The translations under genes and the position numbers were made by a program. From Kitagawia praeruptora (lineage: Eukaryota > Streptophyta > Magnoliopsida > Apiales > Apiaceae), in NCBI GenBank assembly GCA_037693485.1, contig CM075352.1, positions 66,776,001 through 66,840,000 on the forward strand: a DNA stretch of 64,000 nt, in the 5' to 3' direction. Below the pieces are notes generated by a model that saw only the letters and a program-made list of their open reading frames with translations, was not told where the DNA came from and ran no database searches. This document shows positions 56,605 through 64,000 of this stretch, one piece after another. Position 1 is the first letter of the stretch, and each line of letters opens with the position of its first letter.

Positions 56605-58896
56605 CTAGTTAGAATTTTTTAGGACCCAACTTTGATTGGATCCTTTCTTACTAGATTTAGAAATAACAGGCTTTGAGAATTTTGTCTTTACTTTACCTGT
56701 TGTAGAGTCAACTTTAGACTCTAATCTCACAAACTGTTTGTGACTAGGAGTTTCAGATTTCAAGGAATAATAGTCATAATACAGTTCATGATATTCTCTA
56801 CACATGTAAATGGAATGAAGTAAACTACCACAATGATAACAAGCTTTTTGTGGTTGGTATTGAATTTTCTGAGTCTTGGGGAATCTGGACTCAGTTTTCC
56901 AAGAAGGTTTTTGATTGCAGTCTAGGGCCAAATGATTATGATTTCCCCACTTATAGCATTTTTTCCTAGGTGCATCAGGTACATTCTTGTAATTATTCTC
57001 TTTGTTAATACCTTCTTTTCCATTCCTATTTCTTTTGATCTTGCTAGACTCTGAAAGACCATCTAATCTCTGTTTCAACTGAGACTTAGACAGAAACCCT
57101 ATGTTTACATTCTTAGGTTTCTCTAACACTTTCTCATCTGAATTACTGTTGTCAATCCTTTTGTGTACAACAGGGGTACCTTTTGAATCAACAAATTTAA
57201 CATGATTGGGTTCAGAAACAATTTTCTTACCTTCAGATTTAGATGTGCTAGCTTCTATTTTACTATCATCATTGACAATAGCTACTTTTTCTTCTTGTCT
57301 AGCCTTATCAAAACCTAAACCATTAACCTTACCACGAATTCCATTTTCGATGATTTCTTGTGTCTTTTTACCAGAAATGTTAATGGTCTTAATCACATCT
57401 CTCTCTTCCTCTAGTTCTTTTCTGACATAGTCATAAGCCTCAAGAATAACACTATAATCATGCTTAGCTTTATCAGAACTTAACTTGTATTCTTCCATTT
57501 GAATTAACTCAGATTCAAGAAAATTATTTCTATCAACTAATTTATCATTCTTAACCTTAAGTTCATCTTTTTCACAAGTAAGAATTCTAAAATTAGTCAT
57601 AAGATTCTTAAACTCAGCATGGATAGTTCTAATTTCATCAGAATTTAAGCTATCAAATGAATCAAGAGAGTGAAGTGATACCTTAACAGAGGATGGAGAA
57701 GTTTTCTTTGGAGATCCAGGTTTGTCTGAACCATTTGCCATCAATGCAATGTTGTCATAATCCAATTCATCTTCAGAATCACTGGAATCAGCCCAATCCT
57801 TCTGTGTGACCATAAGTGCATTACCCTTTCCTGAATTCCTAGGCTTCTTACACTCACTAGCAAAGTGTCCAAGCTCGCTGCAGTTAAAGCACTTGATCTT
57901 GGCCTTATCAAGCTTGACAATTGTACTTTTGCCTTTGTCACTCTTCTTCTCCTCCTTCTTTTGAAAAGGTCCTTTGCTAAATCTTCTCCTGTTAATTCTA
58001 CCTTTCTTGAAAGCTTTAGCAAACATATCAAAGAGTTCCTGCATCTCAGATTCAGAATCATTGTTGTCAGAGTCCATATCAGTAGTCTCTGACTCAGAAC
58101 TTTCTTTGCTTTTCTTCTTCCTTGAATTCTTTACAGCAATCTCTTCATGTTGTTCTTCAGGAAGCTTCTTTACTTCAGATTGAGCAGTAAGTGCAATAGT
58201 CTTCATCTTTCCTTCACTCCTGCTCTTCTTCTGCTGCTTATCAAGTTCATAAGCTCTCAATTTTCCATATACTGCCTCTAATGAAATCTCATCCAGATCA
58301 TTAGCTTCCTCAATCGCAGAAATCTTCTCATTGTAGAAATCAGGCAAAGCTTTCATGAACTTTGTATTCATATCCTCCAAGTCATAATATTTACCATGCA
58401 TGGCCATCTCATTGATGAGTTTTGTAAACCTATCAAAGGTATCAGTAAGTGACTCACCAGACTTGGATTCAAAGTACTCATACTGTTGTATAAGTAATGT
58501 CCTCATATTCTTCCTTATAGGCTTAGTTCCTTCACAGTGAACCTTAAGATTGTCCCATATATCCTTAGCAGTTTTACAAGAGAGAACATAGTTAGTGAGA
58601 ACAGAATCAAGACTGTTGAATAATATGTTTCCCACTTTAGCATCTTTAAGAACATTCTCCTTGTCCTTATCTGACCATTCAGATTTTGGCTTCTCTGCTG
58701 TATGTTCTGGAACAACCACACCATCAACAGTTGCTTGTCCAATGACCTTTGTTGGAACAAAAGGTCCATCTCTGATTCTATCAAGATAATCAGGGTCTGT
58801 TGCTTCCAGATGATGCAACATCTTTACTTCCCATAGAGTATATTCGTTTCTCTTGAGCATAGGAATCTTAGTATTCCCATCCTTGTAACCAGACAT
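56605..58896 (-). CDS. Copia B gag polyprotein
   Basis: Builds the virus-like particle and packages RNA. It is 763 residues without a break. The N-terminal half (about 20-235) is the copia gag fold: 'KRNEYTLWEVKMLHHLEA', 'AKDIWDNLKVHCEGT' and 'LTDTFDRFTKLINEMAMHG'. A Lys/Ser/Glu-rich linker leads to a CCHC knuckle at residues 336-349 (C-F-N-C...H...C). A coiled-coil region follows (about 430-520). Two further knuckle-like motifs lie near the C-terminus; the first has Trp in place of its second Cys ('CYKWGNHNHLALDC'), while A keeps Cys there. The start at 58896 is the first ATG after the PBS. The frame ends 'WVLKNSN' and pol follows in another frame. Confidence 0.93.
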   Translation of the reverse strand: MSGYKDGNTKIPMLKRNEYTLWEVKMLHHLEATDPDYLDRIRDGPFVPTKVIGQATVDGVVVPEHTAEKPKSEWSDKDKENVLKDAKVGNILFNSLDSVLTNYVLSCKTAKDIWDNLKVHCEGTKPIRKNMRTLLIQQYEYFESKSGESLTDTFDRFTKLINEMAMHGKYYDLEDMNTKFMKALPDFYNEKISAIEEANDLDEISLEAVYGKLRAYELDKQQKKSRSEGKMKTIALTAQSEVKKLPEEQHEEIAVKNSRKKKSKESSESETTDMDSDNNDSESEMQELFDMFAKAFKKGRINRRRFSKGPFQKKEEKKSDKGKSTIVKLDKAKIKCFNCSELGHFASECKKPRNSGKGNALMVTQKDWADSSDSEDELDYDNIALMANGSDKPGSPKKTSPSSVKVSLHSLDSFDSLNSDEIRTIHAEFKNLMTNFRILTCEKDELKVKNDKLVDRNNFLESELIQMEEYKLSSDKAKHDYSVILEAYDYVRKELEEERDVIKTINISGKKTQEIIENGIRGKVNGLGFDKARQEEKVAIVNDDSKIEASTSKSEGKKIVSEPNHVKFVDSKGTPVVHKRIDNSNSDEKVLEKPKNVNIGFLSKSQLKQRLDGLSESSKIKRNRNGKEGINKENNYKNVPDAPRKKCYKWGNHNHLALDCNQKPSWKTESRFPKTQKIQYQPQKACYHCGSLLHSIYMCREYHELYYDYYSLKSETPSHKQFVRLESKVDSTTGKVKTKFSKPVISKSSKKGSNQSWVLKNSN

Positions 58897-58928
58897 GATT
58901 GCAGATCTTTATGATTATTCGAAATCAA

Positions 58929-58943
58929 CCTGCTCTAATACCA
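58929..58943 (-). promoter_or_regulatory. Copia B primer binding site
   Basis: Minus strand TGGTATTAGAGCAGG, two bases from the 5' LTR. It fits the 3' end of initiator methionine tRNA with one or two mismatches. Confidence 0.85.
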
Positions 58944-58945
58944 AT

Positions 58946-59679
58946 TGTTAACTCGAATAACTTGTAGAAGGGGGGGTTGAATACAAGTTATATAATCGTG
59001 TCTGATTTTTGCTTGATTATATGAACAAGAATAAACGAATGAATCAAACTCTGTTTGTATTAATAAGATCAAATACAAACTCCACCAAAGGTGTACAATA
59101 CCTTTAGCAGCTGCTGACAAAATAAAATTCTCTCTCTGTTTGTTTCGAACTCTCGAATACAAACCTTATACAGAGCTACGCACACGAACTCACAACACAC
59201 GCTCTTCGACACTTTTTACAATGATATAGAGAGAGTATTTATAATGCTACCTATCAACTAATAACAGAAAGATATAATCTATACATGACAATGTTCTGCC
59301 TTCTAGTTGATAGTTTCCATCAATAGAAAACTCTTTCCTTCATAATATCTTCTTGCTTGTTCTTCAAACAACGATCCTGTTTATAGCACTTGCCAGTTTC
59401 TGTAGCATCCATAATGACATCATCAGTAACGCGACTGATATCAGGATTTCATCTTGCATCAGTATCTGATCATCATCAGTATTAGACCGTCATCAGGATT
59501 TGCCCATTGTTCCCGACATGTAGTCTCCGATACACTGTTCATTCCTGACTAAACTGTACAGATAACTGTCTTACACATAAATCCTATATAGTGCTAAATC
59601 CTTTATAAGATCAGGATTACAAGAAGTATAATGTGTAAATTCTATTCTTAACATCACAACTTATGAATTATTCCTAACA
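58946..59679 (-). repeat. Copia B 5' LTR
   Basis: 734 bp, pair of 47510-48244. TCTTA follows at 59680-59684. Confidence 0.95.
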
Positions 59680-59684
59680 TCTTA

Positions 59685-60001
59685 CAACCCGTGAAGTCAG
59701 AATCTGTATAGCCAACTAGGTCAAAACCTGTTCCTTTAGGGTACCAAATCCCAAGATTGGGGGTTCCCTTAAGGTATCTGAAAATACGTTTAATAGCTAT
59801 AAGATGTGACTCTTTAGGGTTAGCTTGGAATCTAGCACATAAACAAGTTGCGAACATAATATCTGGTCTACTAGCAGTTAAGTACAAGAGAGAGCCGATC
59901 ATACCTCGATACTTCGTGATGTCAACTGACTTACCAGATTTGTCTTGATCAAGCTTGCACAGCTTCAGCCCAGAAGTAAGTTGGCAGCTTTGCTTCATCA
60001 A
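59685..60001 (-). pseudogene. Copia A RT end and RNase H start
   Basis: Carries the end of RT ('YRGMIGSLLYLTASRPDIMF', 'CARFQANPKESH', 'RYLKGTPNLGIWYP') and the first RNase H Asp ('GYTDSDFTGCK'). Upstream, the text jumps from integrase wording ('LPTYFWAEAVQA') directly to this part near 59950-59962, so the palm with Y-V-D-D is deleted. The junction lies at 'caagcttg', possibly a site of short homology. Confidence 0.88.
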
Positions 60002-60959
60002 GCATGGTCCTTGCAGCTTCTATAAGAGTCCTGTTTTTTCTCTCTACTTCTCCATTTTGTTGTGGAGTTTCAGGTGCAGAGAATTCTTGCTTTATTCCAT
60101 TTTCTTTATAGAACTCTTCATGGCTACATTCTTGAACTCAGTGCCATTATCACTCCTTATGATTTTCATTGTATGCTTAGATCCTTTGTCCAGTTGTCTG
60201 ACATGCTCTGTTAAGATTGATGCAGTTTCTTCTTTCTTGTGCATGAAATACACCCATGTATATCTGGTGTATTCATCAACAATAACCAAAGCATATTTTT
60301 TTCTTTCCAATAGACATTATATTTACTGGACCAAATAAATCAACATGCAATAAGTGATATGGCTCAAGAATTGAGGATTCATTCTTACTTTTGAATGAAG
60401 TTTTCCTTTGTTTTGCCTTCTGACATGAGTCACATAGGCCATCTGGAGTAAAAACTAATTTGGGCAATCCTCTCACAAGATCTTTCTTCACTAGCTCATT
60501 AATGTTGTTGAAATTCAGATGAGAAAGTCTCTTGTGCCAATCCCAACTTTCTTCAATTGATGCTCTACTCAGCAGACAGATTGTAGAGCCATCAGAGTTT
60601 GTTGAAAGCTTGACTTCATAAATGTTACCATGCCTGTATCCCTTCAGAACAACTTTTCCTGTAGATTTGCTTACAACTTCGCAGTGTTCTTCAAAGAAAT
60701 CCACATGATAAGCTCTGTCACAGATTTGACTCACACTTAGTAGATTATGTTTGAGTCTTGAGACTAGAGCTACAGATTCAATGATGACATTCCCAAGATT
60801 GATATTGCCATATCCCAGAGTCCTTCCTATGTTTCCATCTCCATAAGAAACACTTGGGCCGGCTTTCTCCACAAATTCTGATAGCAGGGCTTTATTTCCA
60901 GTCATGTGTCCTGAGCATCCACTGTCCAGAACAAGGATATTTTTCCTGTTACCCTGCAA
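59963..60959 (-). pseudogene. Copia A protease and integrase, broken
   Basis: The protease 'LVLDSGCSGHMTG' begins near 60935, followed by GAG-pre-integrase ('WHKRLSHLNFNNINELV', 'LCDSCQKAKQ') and integrase ('HVDLFGPVNIMS'). A frameshift near 60305 moves the reading to 60310-60092 ('IIRSDNGTEFKN') and another near 60115 restores the C-terminal wording with 'TPQQNGEVERKNRT'. The domain is then cut by the deletion at about 59960. It is not functional. Confidence 0.88.
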
Positions 60960-60971
60960 TCATAAAAACCA

Positions 60972-62231
60972 CTAATGATTAGTTTTAAGGACCCAGACTT
61001 GCTTGGATCCTTTGGCCTTATTAAGTTTGTTAGCTTTTGCAGCAGAAGTCTTATCAGAGTTTGTGCTAACATTCTTTTTATCAGAATTTATACATGTAGA
61101 ATCAATCTTGAATTTATTCAAAGAGGGTTTAAGTTCATAATAATCATAATACAAATTATGATACTCTTTGCATGTATAAATAGAATGCCAAATACTGCCA
61201 CAGTGAAAACAAGGATTCTGTGGCTTAAACCTAACTGAACCACTCTTAACTCCTGATTTAGGAGGTATAGAGTTTATATTCTTCCTGCAAAAAGTAGCAA
61301 GATGGTTAGGATTTCCACAGTTGTGACATTTCTTCCTAGGAGCATTGGGAATATGCATATAGTTATTGCTTTTATTGATGTCTACCTTTCCATTTATGTT
61401 TTTCCTAGGTTCTTTTACATAGTTCACTCCTTTTATCTCCTTCAGCTTGTGTTTAAGCTGTTTCTGAGACATTAAACTAATATTTACTGATTTGACTTCA
61501 TCCTATTTTGGTTTGTCAGATTTTGGTACAAACCTCACATGATTAATTTTGGGTTTTGTAGCCTTTTCAGTGAATACGGGTTTAGAGGTCTCAGCTTCTA
61601 GGTTAGCAGTTTTCTTTTTATCAGTGTAAACTAGACCTTCTTTCCAACAATCATTCTCTATGATAATCTGAGTAGTTTTCCCAGAGTTAGTCTAGGTTTT
61701 AATAATTTTTCTTTCTTTAGCAAGTTCAGATTCAAGATAAGCATGCTTTTTTAATAATTCAGTTTTAACAATAATAGCATCATCTCTCTCTTTCTGAATT
61801 TTTAATATCTGGACTAATTCTAATTCTAGATAGTCATTTCTCTTTCTAAGCTCTAGACTTTCAGATTTTATTTTTTCATTTTCTAAAGTCTGATCTCTAT
61901 AGCTAACATGCAAGTTTTTAAGAAAGAGTCTTAACTCAGATATATCAGTAGTATTAAAAGTTAGAGTAGAGTGAGGTACCTTGGTCTCAGTAGCTTCAGA
62001 GATACTATCAGCATTTGCCTTCAAGGCATAGTTCACGTCATCTTCAGATTTTGAAGTATCAGCCCAGTCCTTCTTTTTTGTGATGTAAGCTTGACCTTTA
62101 TCATCTTTGACTTTCTTGCACTCAAGTGCAAAATGTCCTTTCTTACCACAATTACAGCATTTGATCTTGGATTTGTCCACTTTCCCAGATCTGCCTTCCT
62201 TTCCCTCAGCTTTTCTGAAATTCTCTGTCAT
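60972..62231 (-). pseudogene. Copia A gag, N-terminus deleted
   Basis: The frame starts at 62231, only about 45 bases from the PBS, and reaches the CCHC knuckle ('CCNCGKKGHFALEC') within about 30 residues. The B gag has some 335 residues before its knuckle, so about 900 bases of gag are missing. A coiled coil follows. Stops occur at 61692-61694 and 61503-61505. The C-terminal part (61472-60972) has two knuckle-like motifs ('CHNCGNPNHLATFC', 'CFHCGSIWHSIYTC') and ends 'WVLKTNH', then TAG, as B does. Confidence 0.88.
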
Positions 62232-62276
62232 GATTGTATAACTTTTTGGATCTTAACTATTGTATAATAACAGAGT

Positions 62277-62289
62277 GGCTCTGATGCCA
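62277..62289 (-). promoter_or_regulatory. Copia A primer binding site
   Basis: Minus strand TGGCATCAGAGCC, two bases from the 5' LTR. It is one base off the usual TGGTATCAGAGC for initiator methionine tRNA. Confidence 0.8.
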
Positions 62290-62291
62290 AT

Positions 62292-63471
62292 TGTTAGGTC
62301 CGGAATAACGTAGAAGGGGTGTTGAATACGCTATTTAAAAAATATTTCAATTTTTGATGTGGATATGAGATCAAAAATACTGAATCGAAATAACACAACT
62401 GTTTGGGAAATATCTTTGAATAGATAAAACCCGGAGGTTTGTTACACAATCTAATCCTATGGATCAGCTACAAAATCAAACACTCCTAGGATAGTTTAGG
62501 CACGAGGACCTTCTACCCGACACTTCCTAAAAGCGGGCTAAGCCGGCTTTCCTACTAGATGGACTGTCTAGCAACTTACACAGAGAAGATATAAGAGAGA
62601 GAATAGAAAGTTGTGTGTTGAGGTGTGTTTTGAAATGAAATACAACAGGCCTATTTATAGATTATAGAAAGTCACTATGCTATACTATTCCAACAACTCT
62701 TGCGGGCCCCACCAGCCACTTTTTGAATAGTACCATTGTTCATCACCTACCAAAAACGTGTTTGCTGAAATTTTCTTTTCACGTGGGCCCCACCAGCCAC
62801 TATTTGAACAGTACTATTCACGTGGGCCCCACCTGCATAGTAATCACTATTTGCATAGTAACTACTATTTGCATAGTAACCACTATTTGCACAGTAACCT
62901 GCATAGTAACCGCGCATAGTAATCTTGCATAGTAACCGCGCATAGTAATATTGCATAGTAACTTTGCATAGTAATCGTGCATAGTAACTTTGCATAGTAT
63001 TACTATTTTTGGCTGCTTCTTTTGGGCTTCTCTCTTCTGTTTCAAATATTCTACTTGAGATATTATGTATGTCCTTGATCGTCAATAGACTTTGGCAATT
63101 CTTTCTGTGAATTAATGTGTTGATCCTTCTCGTATGTGCTGACACTTAGTGCACTGGTCTGGTTCACAAGTGACTAGCACTGATCTTGATCTTCACACCT
63201 TCGTTGCATTCCAATTGATTAGCCTGCAGCAGTATCTTCAAATTATATATAAATACATGGAATCTTTTGGCCCTTCAACTGAATCATCTGTACATCTTAT
63301 TCTATCACTGAGGCTTGATCATGTTAATGAACTTCTTTCAGCGACTTGATCCTTGTCGGTGCCTGTTCTTCAAATTTCACGATCCCTGTATAGAGTTAAT
63401 ATTATTTATCTTTTATCCTAGTTGAGTTATATATATCCTCTATTACATATTACATTACATTATGCTTTACA
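62292..63471 (-). repeat. Copia A 5' LTR
   Basis: 1180 bp, uninterrupted pair of 40051-42611. It contains an expanded 'gcatagtaa' minisatellite and about 85 bases after it that the other LTR lacks. A TATA-like 'tctataaatag' lies near 62652-62662 on the minus strand. Confidence 0.93.
62832..63001. repeat. Minisatellite in copia A 5' LTR
   Basis: About eleven units of 'gcatagtaa' plus 5-9 variable bases (CCACTATTT, CCGC, TCTT, TATT, CTTT). The 3' LTR has about six. It makes a translated frame of repeated YYA-type residues on the minus strand that has no meaning as a gene. Confidence 0.85.
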
Positions 63472-63540
63472 AAGACCACTAATGTAACATTTCCAAATCT
63501 ATTTTTCTTCATTGTGAGTAGGCCTTCAAAACTAATGATT
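63472..63540 (-). pseudogene. LINE RT segment beyond copia A
   Basis: After the AAGAC duplication the minus strand reads 'FEGLLTMKKNRFGNVTLV', which runs into 'LKLDIAKAYDRVEF' on the far side of copia A. This is the conserved start of the L1 RT domain. Beyond about 63540 the LINE sense fades. Confidence 0.7.
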
Positions 63541-64000
63541 GAATAGAGTATTTCAAATCTGTATTCAATTACTAGTTTTCAAGTACATAGGTTTAAATAC
63601 TGAGTGTTATTTGACTATGTGTTTGCCATTTGATCTACAATTTTTCCCCCAAACGTTATCACCACTAGGGAAGAAGTATTGTCCAGGGAACAAATGATAC
63701 TAGAGCTTCGAGGCATATTTCTATCCTCTATAAAAGCAAGTCCAATGCAATGCTATAAGTGGTGCTATTGCTATATCGAAATGTATGTGTTTTACATATT
63801 GTTGTGCCCAAAATCTCCATGGGTTAGATTTAGGCCCATTAGGCTTAAGGATCCAATCCATATGAGTAATATGGGTTATGATTGAGGTCCCTTAAGTTAA
63901 ATGGGGCTAAATAGCATGTGAAATGGATCTGGACAGGTTCAGGTTCCCGAGAGACAGCTTCCCGAGAGACAGCTTCCTGCAGACAGCTTCCCGAGAAACA
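63541..64000. other. Unassigned end of window with a short tandem repeat
   Basis: No gene is supported; the 68-codon frame at 63679 has no motif. At about 63946-64000 a repeat of 'acagcttcccgagag' (roughly 15-19 bp units, about three and a half copies) runs into the window end, so its full length is unknown. Confidence 0.5.

Larger units (their letters stand above)
47510..59679 (-). mobile_element. Ty1/copia element B (Sirevirus-like), nearly intact
   Basis: 12,170 bp, flanked by TCTTA (47505-47509 and 59680-59684). LTRs of 735 and 734 bp start TGTTAACTC and end CCTAACA. They differ at about five bases and one indel, so B is the youngest element in the stack. Order on the minus strand: 5' LTR, PBS, gag, a stop, protease-integrase-RT-RNase H, a 1.5-kb spacer with an antisense frame, ORF3, polypurine tracts, 3' LTR. 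Repeated G-rich tracts, the long 3' region and the overall size fit the Sirevirus group. Only one stop interrupts pol, but five interrupt ORF3. Confidence 0.95.
40051..63471 (-). mobile_element. Ty1/copia element A (Sirevirus-like), carrying three nested inserts
   Basis: Minus orientation. LTRs start TGTTAGGTCC and end TTTACA. A PBS lies at 62277-62289 and a polypurine tract at 42612-42626. After subtracting B (12170 bp), the solo LTR at 40126 (1554 bp), the insert at 43802 (1392 bp) and their 5-bp duplications, A is about 8.3 kb. Its order is truncated gag, protease, integrase, a deletion, RT end, RNase H, ORF3. The start of gag and the integrase-to-RT middle are deleted, so A is non-autonomous. 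LTRs differ by roughly 3 percent in the part I compared, so A is older than B, as the nesting requires. Confidence 0.93.

Noticed and set aside
56590..56620. A tiny intron of about 20-25 bases joining gag to pol in copia B
   Set aside because: Far below the minimum plant intron length. Only a longer intron from an upstream donor would be plausible, which is kept as a finding.
62832..63001. CRISPR-like array
   Set aside because: Units are short, variable and without unique spacers of constant size. It is a minisatellite in a plant LTR.
63679..63885. 68-codon frame near the window end
   Set aside because: No motif, ordinary composition for chance, no splice context.

Overview
The window is nuclear DNA of a flowering plant, most likely a eudicot. 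It is AT-rich, its genes have introns with GT/AG borders, its proteins are plant types, and LTR retrotransposons, LINEs, Helitrons and MITEs fill most of the space. I cannot name the species from the sequence alone.

Only three host genes are supported, all between 21.9 and 36.0 kb: an IST1-like ESCRT gene (22061-25058, +, six exons), a DUF630/DUF632 gene of the NRG2/REL2 type (26952-31287, +, four exons), and a small cysteine-rich membrane-protein gene (35912-34927, -, three exons) with a frameshift in its last exon. They are independent genes, not an operon.

Bases 1-6800 are AT-rich non-coding DNA with local direct repeats and two Helitron 3' ends. From 6855 to 18434 there is a nested stack. 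A Tourist-like element holds a LINE copy and a MULE-like element with a 9-bp target duplication. Part of this was tandemly duplicated as units of about 2.2 kb, and the first unit later received a 5.7-kb Ty3/gypsy chromovirus. The second unit keeps the empty site. At 18691-20234 lie a Stowaway-type MITE carrying an RTE-type LINE fragment and a Tourist-type MITE. A hAT-type MITE (25611-26128), a Harbinger-type MITE (31920-32301) and a third MULE-like copy (36196-36982) surround the host genes.

From 37.9 kb to the end there is a larger stack. A degenerate L1-type LINE (-) is split in its reverse transcriptase by a 23.4-kb Ty1/copia element A (40051-63471, TSD AAGAC). A contains a 1554-bp solo LTR in its 3' LTR (TSD GATAT), a 1392-bp solo-LTR-like insert in its 3' ORF (TSD CTTAG), and a younger 12.2-kb copia element B in its RNase H region (47510-59679, TSD TCTTA). 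A and B share one Sirevirus-like plan: gag, a stop, protease-integrase-RT-RNase H, a spacer, a long third ORF, then a G-rich polypurine tract and the LTR. B also has an open frame on the opposite strand in the spacer. A has lost the start of gag and the catalytic core of RT, so it could move only with help from another element.

The most original observations are the MULE-like family packed with ACGCAT...ATGCGT hairpins, the third ORF shared by A and B with its antisense partner in B, the empty-site/filled-site pair around the gypsy element, and a nearly perfect 236-bp duplication in the IST1-like gene that copies a splice donor.
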